From contig CAWJDO010000002.1 in the NCBI GenBank assembly GCA_963841635.1, positions 4,154,001-4,218,000 on the forward strand: a DNA stretch of 64,000 nt, given 5' to 3'. Below the pieces are notes generated by a model. That model did no database searches, was not told the DNA's origin, and worked only from the letters and a program-made list of their open reading frames with translations. The DNA is from DASWZN01 sp963841635 (lineage in GTDB: Bacteria > Acidobacteriota > Terriglobia > Bryobacterales > Bryobacteraceae). The translations under genes and the position numbers were made by a program. Shown here one piece after another: positions 37,729 through 46,202 of this stretch; within the stretch, counting starts at the first letter, position 1, and each line of letters starts with the position of its first letter.

Positions 37729-40191
37729 GTGGCGGCATTCATTCAGGATCTGCGTTACGGCTTGCGGCTGCTGGCCAAGAATCCGGGCTTTTCAGCGGTG
37801 GCGGTTGTCGCCCTCGCCCTCGGGATCGGCGCCAACACGGCCATCTTCAGCGTCGTCAACGGCGTGCTGCTGCGGCCGCTTCCCTACAGCGATCCCGACC
37901 GCCTCATGCGGCTCAGCGAGAAGTCCCCCGAGTTCGCAACCATGTCGGTCGCCTATCCGAACTTCGTGGACTGGAAGGACCAGAGCCGCGCCTTCGCCGG
38001 TCTGGCCGCGTTCCGCTGGGAGGATGCCGACCTCAGCGGAGGCGGGCAGCCCGAACATCTGAGCGGCAAAATGGTTTCGGCCGATTTCTTCCGCGTCCTC
38101 GGAATCAACCCCGTGGCCGGCCGCAACTTCGACCCGCGTACGGACCGTCTCGGCGCCACGCCCGTGGTCATCATCGGCGGCGGCCTGTGGAGCCGGCGGT
38201 TCGCGTCCAACCCCGCCGTCATCGGCAGCCAGCTCATGCTCAACGGTCGCAGCTATACCGTCGCGGGCGTGGTTCCCGCCGGCTTTCAGCTCGAAGGCAA
38301 AGCCGACGTCTACACGCTTCTGGACCAGTGGGACGACGTCCTGGCCCGCTCGCGCGAGATGCACCCCGGCATGTTCGTGGTGGGACGGCTCAAGCCCGGC
38401 GTGACCCAGGCCCAGGCGCAGCTGGAAATGACCGCCATCGGAGCCCGCCTGGCCGACGCCTATCCGAAGTCGAACTCCAAGCACGGCGTCAACGTGGCGC
38501 CGCTCGCGACCGTGATCGTTGGGAACGTTCGTCCCACCCTGATGGTGCTGCTGGGCGCGGTGGGATTCGTGCTGCTGATCGCCTGCGCCAACGTGGCGAA
38601 TCTGCTGCTGGCCCGCTCCGCCGGGCGGCAGAAGGAGATCGCCATCCGCTGCGCCATTGGCGCCGGACGCGCGCGCGTGGTGCGCCAGCTGCTTACCGAG
38701 AGTGTGGTGCTGGCACTTGCCGGTGGCGTTTCCGGCCTGGCCATTGCACGCTGGGGCACGCAGGCGGTGCTGGCGGCCGTGCCCGGCGGCCTGCCCCGCA
38801 TGGAGAACATCGCTGTGGATGGCTGGGTGCTCGCCTTCACCCTGGGCATCTCGCTCGTTACCGGCGTCGTCTTCGGCCTCGCTCCGGCCCTGCAGGTCTC
38901 GGTCACCGATCTGCACGAGACGTTGAAAGAAGGCAGCCGTGGTTCCTCGGCCGGGCACCGCCGCCTGCGCAACCTGCTGGTTGTCTCCGAAGTGGCTGCC
39001 GCGCTGGTCCTGCTGGCGGGCGCTGGCCTGATGCTGCGCACGATCTGGAGCCTGGGCGGCGTCAATCCCGGATTCGACACCGGCCACCTGCTGACCTTCT
39101 CGGTGGGCCTGTCCCCGGCCAACACTACGAGCGGCGATCGCATCCTGCAAACCTTCGACCAGACCGTGGATCGCATCCACAACGTGCCTGGTGTCAAGAG
39201 TGCCGCGGTGACGTCGCTGATGCCCCTGGGCGGCAGCGATAGCGAAATCCCGTACTACGTGCAGGGACGGCCCCGCCCCACCTCGCAAGGGGACATGCCG
39301 TGGGCGCTGTTGTACGCCACCGGCCCCGGCTATCTCAAGGCCATGGACATGCCGCTCCTGCGCGGCCGCTACATAGAACCACGCGATATGCACCGCGGCT
39401 CGCACATAGTGGTCATCGACGACGTCATGGCGCGCACGCTGTTCCCGCACGAGGACCCACTGACCAAGAGCATCGTGATTGCCGACATGACCGGCGATCT
39501 CGGCCCCGAGGCTTCCATACCGATGCAGATCGTCGGCATCGTCGGCCACGTCACTCACTGGGGACTGGACAGCGACACAACCGCACGCGTCCGCAACGAG
39601 CTTTACCTGCCCCTGTCCCAGATCCCGGATCAGTTCGTGAAGGGGATGGCCGGCGGCTGTTCCTTCGTGGTGCGCACCGGAACCGATCCGCTTGCCACGC
39701 TCCCGGCTGTGCGCAAGGCAGTGCTCGCGGCCGGAAATGACATGCCGGTCTACGGCGAGCGGACCATGGATCGAATCGTCTCGGAGTCGATCGCGGACCG
39801 TCGCTTCTCGATGCTGCTTCTAGGCATCTTCGCGGGCCTGGCGCTGTTGCTCGCCGCGGTGGGGATCTACGGAGTGATCTCCTACACGGTCGCGCAGCGT
39901 ACCCGCGAGATCGGCATCCGCATGGTGCTGGGGGCACAGCAGGCCGATGTGCTGAAGGTGGTGGTCTCCGAGGGCATGCTTCCCGTGTTGACCGGCCTGG
40001 CCATCGGCCTCGCCGCATCGTTCGGCCTGACCCGGCTGATGGCCGGCATGCTCTACGGGGTCAACGCCGGCGATCCGGCGACTCTGATCGGAGTGGCGGT
40101 TACGCTCGCCGCCGTGGCGCTCGCGGCCACCCTGATCCCCGCGCGCCGCGCCACACGGGTGGCGCCGGTGGTGGCCTTGCGGTACGAATAG
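37729..40191 (+). CDS. ADOP-type macrolide-exporter-like permease
   Basis: Single-gene permease of 820 residues with duplicated MacB-PCD/FtsX units and eight predicted helices. The N-terminal helix region reads VAVVALALGIGANTAIFSVV, typical of acidobacterial duplicated orphan permeases (ADOP). The unit boundary lies near residue 430 (RRLRNLLVVSEVAAALVLLA). Coupling motifs are GRQKEIAIRCAIGAGRARVV in the first unit and QRTREIGIRMVLGAQQADVL in the second. There is no ATPase gene adjacent, which is why such proteins are called orphan. GTG 37729 has GGGAGG upstream. The substrate is unknown; regulators of the PadR type often flank these genes but none is here. Confidence 0.9.
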   Translation: MAAFIQDLRYGLRLLAKNPGFSAVAVVALALGIGANTAIFSVVNGVLLRPLPYSDPDRLMRLSEKSPEFATMSVAYPNFVDWKDQSRAFAGLAAFRWEDADLSGGGQPEHLSGKMVSADFFRVLGINPVAGRNFDPRTDRLGATPVVIIGGGLWSRRFASNPAVIGSQLMLNGRSYTVAGVVPAGFQLEGKADVYTLLDQWDDVLARSREMHPGMFVVGRLKPGVTQAQAQLEMTAIGARLADAYPKSNSKHGVNVAPLATVIVGNVRPTLMVLLGAVGFVLLIACANVANLLLARSAGRQKEIAIRCAIGAGRARVVRQLLTESVVLALAGGVSGLAIARWGTQAVLAAVPGGLPRMENIAVDGWVLAFTLGISLVTGVVFGLAPALQVSVTDLHETLKEGSRGSSAGHRRLRNLLVVSEVAAALVLLAGAGLMLRTIWSLGGVNPGFDTGHLLTFSVGLSPANTTSGDRILQTFDQTVDRIHNVPGVKSAAVTSLMPLGGSDSEIPYYVQGRPRPTSQGDMPWALLYATGPGYLKAMDMPLLRGRYIEPRDMHRGSHIVVIDDVMARTLFPHEDPLTKSIVIADMTGDLGPEASIPMQIVGIVGHVTHWGLDSDTTARVRNELYLPLSQIPDQFVKGMAGGCSFVVRTGTDPLATLPAVRKAVLAAGNDMPVYGERTMDRIVSESIADRRFSMLLLGIFAGLALLLAAVGIYGVISYTVAQRTREIGIRMVLGAQQADVLKVVVSEGMLPVLTGLAIGLAASFGLTRLMAGMLYGVNAGDPATLIGVAVTLAAVALAATLIPARRATRVAPVVALRYE

Positions 40192-40241
40192 CCGCTCACG
40201 CTCGCGGTACCCTGGTATCATCCTTCCAGAAGGGGGCCGCG

Positions 40242-41429
40242 GTGCCGGATCGATTGAAGGTCCTTTTGATCGAAGATCATCCGGGAACGGCCGACGCCGT
40301 CAAGCGGATGCTTGCGGTGGCGGAAGCGCCCGGGGCTTCGATCGCGCTCGAGTGGGTGGACACGCTCGAGAAAGCGCTGACCCGCCTGGACGCATCGCCC
40401 TTCGACGCGGTTCTGCTCGATCTGAATCTTCCCGACAGCCGCGGACTCCAGACTGTGTCCCGGCTGCTCCCGCACCGCGGCAACGCCGCCCTGATCGTCT
40501 GGACGGCGTCGGAGGACCAGGAGCTGGCCTTCGCCGCCCTGCGCGAGGGCGCCGAGGAGCACCTGGTTAAGGGAGACGTCAACGGCCCCGCTCTGATTCG
40601 CCGCCTGCTCCTGGCGGTGGAGCGGCGCCAGTCCAAAGCGCGGGAGGATTCAGCCGATGCGCGCCCCCTGGTCTTGGGCTTCAGCGGGGTCAAGGGCGGG
40701 GCCGGAACCACCACCGTTGCCCTGAACGTCGCCGCCGCGCTGGCCAAGCAGGGCCGCAGCACCATCGCCATCGAACTACACCCATCCGTCGGCATGTTCT
40801 CCTACCAGCTCAAGCACGCACCCGCCGCCAATCTGCGATCGCTCAACGCCCTGGGCGCCGATCACTTGGACGAGGCCGCCCTTGGCGCCGCACTGTGCAC
40901 GCTCCCGCTGGGGCTGCGCGTGCTGTTCGGTCCGCAGCGGCCGGAGGAGTTCGGCGACCTCGATCCCGCTTGGGTCGAGGCCCTCATCCGCACGGCGTCT
41001 GGCATGGCGGAGAGCGTGGTGATCGACCTGCCGTCAGCGAACTCGGGCTCGTCCATGCTTCGCACCGGCATCCGGCAATGTCATTTCGTCTCGATGGTGG
41101 TGGAACGCGATCCCACGGGCGTGTACGCGGCGAAGCGCTTCCTGGAGCTGTTGCATTCGTGGGGCATCAGCCAGCTCATCACCGGAGCGGTGGTGGTCAA
41201 CCGCACCATGGCGCTGACTCCGATGGTGATCAGCGAGATCTCCTCGCAACTGGGGTGCGCGACGCTGGGCGCGATTCCGCCGGCCGCCGAGCTCTGCGCG
41301 CGGGGCCACCAGGCCGGCTCCCCGGTGGTTTTCCTCGAACCGGAAAGCACGTTTTCGAGCACCGTGATCGAGCTGACTCAGCGCCTGTTCGAACAGCCTT
41401 CCCTGCGCTCCGTGCGACCGCCGAACTGA
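40242..41429 (+). CDS. Receiver domain fused to CpaE/TadZ-like ATPase
   Basis: A 395-residue fusion. The receiver (about 5-125) has phosphoacceptor D60 in VLLDLNLPDS. The C-terminal ParA/MinD-type ATPase (about 143-395) has a deviant Walker A, GVKGGAGTTTVALN, with the signature K151 but lacking the second Lys of GKT, as in CpaE/TadZ. These proteins localise Flp/Tad pilus machinery at the pole. No tad or cpa genes surround it here, so it is an orphan. GTG 40242 is the start. It may act in polar localisation of another system. Confidence 0.78.
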   Translation: MPDRLKVLLIEDHPGTADAVKRMLAVAEAPGASIALEWVDTLEKALTRLDASPFDAVLLDLNLPDSRGLQTVSRLLPHRGNAALIVWTASEDQELAFAALREGAEEHLVKGDVNGPALIRRLLLAVERRQSKAREDSADARPLVLGFSGVKGGAGTTTVALNVAAALAKQGRSTIAIELHPSVGMFSYQLKHAPAANLRSLNALGADHLDEAALGAALCTLPLGLRVLFGPQRPEEFGDLDPAWVEALIRTASGMAESVVIDLPSANSGSSMLRTGIRQCHFVSMVVERDPTGVYAAKRFLELLHSWGISQLITGAVVVNRTMALTPMVISEISSQLGCATLGAIPPAAELCARGHQAGSPVVFLEPESTFSSTVIELTQRLFEQPSLRSVRPPN

Positions 41430-41480
41430 GCGCCTCCTCCTCCGGCTCCCTCCCGTCTTGCAATCGCCGCCCTGATATGA

Positions 41481-41498
41481 GAACCTGAATTCAGGTTC
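41481..41498. promoter_or_regulatory. Perfect 18-bp operator palindrome of the DUF5367/TetR unit
   Basis: GAACCTGAATTCAGGTTC is a perfect 18-bp palindrome ending four bases before the ATG of the DUF5367 gene at 41503. The TetR-family regulator is encoded directly downstream in the same unit, so this is the obvious candidate operator. Binding here would cover the ribosome site and probably the transcription start. Confidence 0.7.
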
Positions 41499-41502
41499 AT
41501 AT

Positions 41503-41877
41503 ATGAAACAACTCTTCTGGGTTGGTCTGGCCGGCTGGGCGGCCGCTACGATCGCGTTGCGTTGGGGGGGCCAGCATTTGCTGCGTCCCGAAGATTGGCG
41601 CGGGACGCTGGTCCTATTCGCCGTGAGCTTCCCGCTGATGGCGCTCCTGGTGCGCCGGTTGTGCGGCAGACTCGGGCTGCGCCCGGAGCAGTGGCTGAGC
41701 GGAGCGGTGGCGATCCTGCTGCCCACCCTGCTCCTGGACCCGTTTTCAAGCGCCTTCTTCCCCGCCCTGTTTCCCAACATGGCGCCAGAGGTGGCGGGCG
41801 TTTTCGGCGGGTGGATGCTGTGGTGCTGCGCGGGCGGCCTGTTGGGGGCGACCCTGCGCCGGCCGAAGGCAACGTGA
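41503..41877 (+). CDS. DUF5367 small membrane protein
   Basis: A 124-residue integral membrane protein with about four helices, matching DUF5367: MKQLFWVGLAGWAAATIALR at the N-terminus and LLPTLLLDPFSSAFFPALFP in the third helix. Members are usually encoded next to a TetR regulator, as here. The stop overlaps the regulator start (GTGA), and an 18-bp palindrome lies at the gene start, so expression is probably derepressed by a ligand. The function of DUF5367 is unknown; a lipid or transport role is only a guess. Confidence 0.82.
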   Translation: MKQLFWVGLAGWAAATIALRWGGQHLLRPEDWRGTLVLFAVSFPLMALLVRRLCGRLGLRPEQWLSGAVAILLPTLLLDPFSSAFFPALFPNMAPEVAGVFGGWMLWCCAGGLLGATLRRPKAT

Positions 41878-42551
41878 AAACGCGTCCGAGTCTGCTCGCG
41901 GGCGAGGATCTCCCGGCACCCCCGCGCCAGGACCGCAGCCTCCTCAAGCAAGCGCGGCTGAAGGCGGCCGGTCTCGCCGTGTTCGGCAAGAAAGGCTACG
42001 AGGCCACATCGATTCACGAGGTCGCCGCCCGCGCCGGGCTCGCCGTGGGTGGATTCTACCAGCACTTCCGGTCCAAGCGGCAGTTGCTCGTGGCGCTGAT
42101 GGACGAGCTTCTCGAAGGACTGAGCCGGGTGAACCTGCAGCCGAAGGCCTTCGCAGACGTCGAAACGGGCCTGCGCGAGTTGCTGTCAGCCGCGTTCTCG
42201 AGGGACCTGAAATACCTCGGCGCATACCGCGCGTGGCAGGAAGCCATCCTGGGCGACCGGGACCTGGCTCGAAAGGACCGTCAGATCCACACCTGGACCG
42301 CAAACCGCATCCTACGGGTATTCGAGTACCTGCAGCAGCTGCCGAATGCGCGTCCCGAAGCGGACGTGCGCACGCTGGCGGCCGTGATGGACAGCTTCTT
42401 CTGGAGTCTGCTGGCGCAAGCGGTGCGGATGCCCAAGGTGGAGCTGGACCGGTGGATCGACACCTCCGCGCACCTGATCTTTCACGCCTTGTTTCTGGAC
42501 CCCGCGGCGAGGAACGCTCAGCGCACCATGCCAAGCATGCCGGCGCGGTAG
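41874..42551 (+). CDS. TetR-family regulator
   Basis: A 225-residue repressor. The N-terminal DNA-binding domain starts after a short tail (RQDRSLLKQARLKAAGLAVF) and has the helix-turn-helix ATSIHEVAARAGLAVGGFYQ then HFRSKRQLLVALM. The C-terminal helical domain would bind ligand and dimerise. The GTG start overlaps the DUF5367 stop. It presumably binds the 18-bp palindrome at 41481-41498 and represses its own operon. Its 3' end overlaps the convergent transglutaminase-like gene by 34 bases. Confidence 0.85.
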   Translation: MKTRPSLLAGEDLPAPPRQDRSLLKQARLKAAGLAVFGKKGYEATSIHEVAARAGLAVGGFYQHFRSKRQLLVALMDELLEGLSRVNLQPKAFADVETGLRELLSAAFSRDLKYLGAYRAWQEAILGDRDLARKDRQIHTWTANRILRVFEYLQQLPNARPEADVRTLAAVMDSFFWSLLAQAVRMPKVELDRWIDTSAHLIFHALFLDPAARNAQRTMPSMPAR

Positions 42552-43135
42552 AGGCGATCGTCAATGTGGTTGAGATGGTGCCGGACGGCGGGGGAAAGAA
42601 GCGGGCGGTGGGGGATGGCGAAGAGGTAATCGGAGATGGCCCACAGATCCTCCTCGGCGGTCATCCAGCCGATCCGGTCGAAGCGGCGCAGGTTCACGGG
42701 GCGGGAGTAAGCGCGCAAGGTCTTCTCGCCAGCCAGGTTATAGTAGTCCTCGAAGTAGGACATACCCAGCTCGCGCAGCGTGCGGTAGACGGGCTCGCGG
42801 AACCGCAATCCGGAGTAGTTCGATTTGGCGACAGCGCCCCAGTGTCCGCGCTGGCGGAAGATGGCCAGCACGTGGTCGTCGTCGCGCACGGCTTCAAGGT
42901 CGAGCAGCAGCGGTGGAAATCCGTTCGCGCGGAGCGCGGCCGCGCCGAACAGCGCGCCCTCAAGACAGTGCGCGGTCCGGTCCCGCAGAACGCGACGGGG
43001 AGAGCGGATGGTGTCGCCACCCCGTTCCTTGTTATAGGCAACCTCGCAGTCGAGGAACCGCTGGATCTTCTCGGGCGTGTTGAGACGGCGCAGGGCCTTC
43101 CATTCGGGCGCGGAGAATCCGTACGTGTCGGCCAT
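42518..43135 (-). CDS. Transglutaminase-like protein of unknown role
   Basis: A 205-residue cytoplasmic protein. The pattern RTAHCLEGALFGAAALRANG, with C57 in a helix, followed by VRDDDHVLAIF, with H88 and adjacent Asp, is a transglutaminase-like Cys-His-Asp triad. The rest (GLRFREPVYRTLRELGMSYF, then IGWMTAEEDLWAISDYL) is conserved-looking but unassigned. It is convergent with the TetR gene and overlaps it by 34 bases. A peptidase or amide-forming activity fits the fold; nothing in the context identifies a substrate. Confidence 0.65.
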   Translation of the reverse strand: MADTYGFSAPEWKALRRLNTPEKIQRFLDCEVAYNKERGGDTIRSPRRVLRDRTAHCLEGALFGAAALRANGFPPLLLDLEAVRDDDHVLAIFRQRGHWGAVAKSNYSGLRFREPVYRTLRELGMSYFEDYYNLAGEKTLRAYSRPVNLRRFDRIGWMTAEEDLWAISDYLFAIPHRPLLSPAVRHHLNHIDDRLYRAGMLGMVR

Positions 43136-43156
43136 TGAATGGTTCAGGGTAGCAGG

Positions 43157-45445
43157 TCACTTGAGTTCTATGCTGATGCCCCGCCCGTTGTAGCGCACTT
43201 CTTTCGCCGCGGCGCCAGGCTTTGTCCCATCCACCAGCACCACCCGGAAGGCTCGCTCCTCCGGCATGCCCGGGTACGCACCCTGGCGCGCGGCGATGGT
43301 CAACGTGGCGGCCTTATCGTCCCAGCGGATCGGGATCACAGCGTGTGCGCCTTTTTCGTAGGCGTAGGTGTCGCCCTGATCCTCGTAGAGCGTGAAGGTC
43401 CCATCGGCGCCGCGGTAAATGCGCAGCTGCGTCGGCGCGTTCGTCTGCTGGTCGGCGTATTCCACCTCCGGGCCAAGCGGCAGGATGGAACCGGCGCGCA
43501 CATACAGCGGAATCCGATCGAGAGGCGCTTGCGCCTCGACGCGCCGGCCTCCCTCCAGCTTGTCACCGGTCCAGAAATCGTACCAGGCATTCGCGGGCGG
43601 CAGGTACAGCCAGCGGCTGGTGGCGCCCTCCTCGGCCACCGGATTGACCAGGATCGACGGGCCGAACATGAACTGATCGCCGATGGCAGCCACTTTCGGA
43701 TCGTCGCGCCAGTCCATGATGAGCGGCCGCTGTATGGTGTAGTCCTCGCTGGTGACACGCCATGCCAGCGAGTAGATGTAAGGCATCAGGCGGTAGCGCA
43801 GTTTGTCGTACTGAACCAGAATGGGCGTCACCGGTCCGTAAGAGAAAACCTCGTTGGTGTTGTTCACGCGATGGCCGTGCGTGCGGAACACGGGGCAGAA
43901 GACGCCGTACTCATACCAGCGCGCGTACAGTTCCTGATAAGTCGGGTCGCGCGTATCGCGTTCCCACGGCCAGCCGTAGCCGGCGATGTCGGTGGTCCAG
44001 TACGGGATGCCGGAGAGGGCGAAGTTGAGTCCGGCGGGAATCTGGCGGGCGAAGGTCATGAACGTGCCGTAAACATCGCCGGACCAGACCACGGTGGCGT
44101 TTCGCTGCTGCCCGAGGAAAGCCGAGCGCGTCAGGATGAAAACGCGCTTTTCGTTCGCGCTCTGGCGCCAGTGCTCATACACGCCGCCGCTGTGCAGGAG
44201 CGGAAACACGTTCGTGTACCGCGCGCCGTTGCCGATCGAGAGCTGCTTGTCGAAAAGCACGGCGTCGCTGCGGCCGTTGAGGATTTCGGGCTCGGAACTG
44301 TCCAGCCAGAAACCGTCCCAGCCTTGCGCAAGGATCGGCGAGATGAGCAGGTTCCAGTAAGCGTCGCGCGCGGCCGGGTTAGTCGCGTCGTAATCGAACG
44401 TGCCGGGGATGATGAAGTTCCTGCGCGCCAGTTCCTGCTCATTGGTTGACTTGGGGTCCATCATCGCCCAGACGGAAATGATGGCGTGGACGTGCTCGTC
44501 GTGAAGAGTGCGCAGCGCGCCGGGGACGTCGGGGTGCGGCTTGAGATACTCGTCGGTGTAGGCGGTATCGCCCTGATGCTTCCACCAGAACCAGTCCTGC
44601 ACCACAACGTCCAGCGGCACGTGCTCCGCGCGGTACTTCGCCGCGACGTCGAGCAGTTCCTGCGCGGACTTGTAGCGGTCCTTGGATTGGATGAACCCGT
44701 AGGCCCACTTGCCGAACAGCGGCGCGTGTCCGGTGAGTTCGCGGTATTGGTGGATCACCGAATCGATTTCCGGGCCGTAGACGAAGTAGTAGTCGATGGC
44801 ATCGGCGGCGTCGGCGGTGAGCTTGAGCTCGGTGGCGAAGCGGTTGTCGAACCAGGAGCGCGACGCCGTATTCCAAAGGATGGCGGACCCGTTCGAAGAG
44901 ATGAGCAGCGGCACCGCGATGTCCGTGTTCGCCTGGGCCAGTTCCACCACGGTTCCGCGATAGTTGAACACGCCGTTCTGGTGCTGGCCAAGCCCGTACA
45001 GCCCCTGGTGAGCGTCGATGAAGAACCGCTCGCTCACGCGGTAGAGATTCTCACCGTTCGCCTGAGTGGGTTCGTAGCGGCGAGGCTCACGGTCCGATTC
45101 GGTCTCGAGCGTGTTGCCGGCTGCGTCCTGAAAAGTGAGCCGGCCGTCCTCGAGGCTCAGCTGAACGCGCAGGCCGGCGGTCGCGACCGTGGCGCGCTTC
45201 GCGTCGCGAGTGAAGTCAAAGTGGACTGGCTTGCACGGCTCGATGATCCACGGTTCGGCGGGGGACGAGGCCCGGGCGCCGGCCGGGCTCGCGACGATGT
45301 GGATCAGCGTCGGCCCACAGACCGAGAGACGCAGCGTTTCGCCGCCATCGTGCATCACAATGCCGGCGGAGTCCTGCTCCACGGTAACCGAAGGCGCCGC
45401 GGCCATCGCCAGCGCACTTATGAGGAACGGCCAGAGTTTGGTCAT
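43157..45445 (-). CDS. Exported GH31 alpha-glycosidase (alpha-xylosidase-like)
   Basis: A 762-residue glycoside hydrolase family 31 enzyme with a signal peptide (LWPFLISALAMAAA). The N-terminal beta-sandwich (about 20-220) leads into the (beta/alpha)8 barrel. The nucleophile D382 lies in WDGFWLDSSEPE, the family's DxxE signature, and WGGW-like substrate loops follow (GIPYWTTDIAGYGWPWERD). C-terminal beta domains complete it. It hydrolyses alpha-xylosides or alpha-glucosides of plant polysaccharides such as xyloglucan; which one cannot be told from sequence alone. It is a single gene. Confidence 0.88.
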   Translation of the reverse strand: MTKLWPFLISALAMAAAPSVTVEQDSAGIVMHDGGETLRLSVCGPTLIHIVASPAGARASSPAEPWIIEPCKPVHFDFTRDAKRATVATAGLRVQLSLEDGRLTFQDAAGNTLETESDREPRRYEPTQANGENLYRVSERFFIDAHQGLYGLGQHQNGVFNYRGTVVELAQANTDIAVPLLISSNGSAILWNTASRSWFDNRFATELKLTADAADAIDYYFVYGPEIDSVIHQYRELTGHAPLFGKWAYGFIQSKDRYKSAQELLDVAAKYRAEHVPLDVVVQDWFWWKHQGDTAYTDEYLKPHPDVPGALRTLHDEHVHAIISVWAMMDPKSTNEQELARRNFIIPGTFDYDATNPAARDAYWNLLISPILAQGWDGFWLDSSEPEILNGRSDAVLFDKQLSIGNGARYTNVFPLLHSGGVYEHWRQSANEKRVFILTRSAFLGQQRNATVVWSGDVYGTFMTFARQIPAGLNFALSGIPYWTTDIAGYGWPWERDTRDPTYQELYARWYEYGVFCPVFRTHGHRVNNTNEVFSYGPVTPILVQYDKLRYRLMPYIYSLAWRVTSEDYTIQRPLIMDWRDDPKVAAIGDQFMFGPSILVNPVAEEGATSRWLYLPPANAWYDFWTGDKLEGGRRVEAQAPLDRIPLYVRAGSILPLGPEVEYADQQTNAPTQLRIYRGADGTFTLYEDQGDTYAYEKGAHAVIPIRWDDKAATLTIAARQGAYPGMPEERAFRVVLVDGTKPGAAAKEVRYNGRGISIELK

Positions 45446-45680
45446 AAAGCGAATTCATCTTAGCTCAGGCGGAGGGGTGAAGGGCAGGTCCTCTCCTAAC
45501 CGCTCGACGCGTCCCCGGACAACGGCTTAGTCTGAATTCCGCCCGATCGGAATCCGCGGGCACGGCGCTCGCGCGCCCTTCTTGAGGTTCCGGTAACTTC
45601 TTGAGAGCCTTCCGCGCCTTCATTCATGGAGGCTGCAGCATAGACGCTTCCCGAGCGACGGTGGCAGCTGGAGCATTGAA

Positions 45681-46172
45681 ATGACACTGAAGGTTTTCTT
45701 TGTTGTCCTGGGACTTTCTCTGATGTCGGGGTGTACGGCCGCTGTCCGCCTTTACCCCGTCCAGGGCCCCTTGAGCGTTCGGGCTCCAGTGCCGGTCTTT
45801 TTCGGCAGACTCACAGGCTTCATGAATTCTGGAGACGTTTCGTTTGTCATCGGGGATGGAGAGGTGTGCAAAGGCCGGTGGACCCGAGTGGTCCCAGTGA
45901 AGGCCGCGAACACGGGCGCGGCGAAGGTCAGCAGCCCGCTATCGGAGGGCATGCCAGCGGTGTGGGATACGGTCTATGGATCGGGGTATTACGTGGCTCA
46001 CGTTCTCGGCGCCACGCTGTATGCAGAGGCTGCGACGACCGGAGACCGAGGGACGGTGCTCGACGTGGAGTTCTACAGACCGAATCCGGGAGGCGAGCAA
46101 GTTCGTATCCTTGGTGTCGCGAAAGATAGTAAAGACAATATCTACAAGTTGGTTTTGAACAATCAAATGTGA
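45681..46172 (+). CDS. Predicted lipoprotein of unknown function
   Basis: A 163-residue product with a lipoprotein signal (VFFVVLGLSLMSGC), where C18 in SLMSGC would be lipidated. The rest is a soluble beta-rich protein with no recognised domain: SGDVSFVIGDGEVCKGRWTR, then GYYVAHVLGATLYAEAAT. It is isolated, with 235 bases of unassigned sequence before it, and convergent with mqnC. A periplasmic outer-membrane or inner-membrane anchored role is inferred from the lipobox only. Confidence 0.7.
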   Translation: MTLKVFFVVLGLSLMSGCTAAVRLYPVQGPLSVRAPVPVFFGRLTGFMNSGDVSFVIGDGEVCKGRWTRVVPVKAANTGAAKVSSPLSEGMPAVWDTVYGSGYYVAHVLGATLYAEAATTGDRGTVLDVEFYRPNPGGEQVRILGVAKDSKDNIYKLVLNNQM

Positions 46173-46202
46173 TGGGCGCCGCCGGCTCAGGCGGTGGCGG
46201 AT

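Noticed and set aside
43139..44449. A 436-codon plus-strand frame opposite the GH31 gene
   Set aside because: Antisense shadow. The minus-strand product has the GH31 nucleophile motif and a signal peptide.
45446..45680. A 63-codon minus-strand frame (45496-45687) before the lipoprotein gene
   Set aside because: No ribosome site and no conserved pattern. I see nothing else in this 235-base gap beyond ordinary GC-rich sequence.
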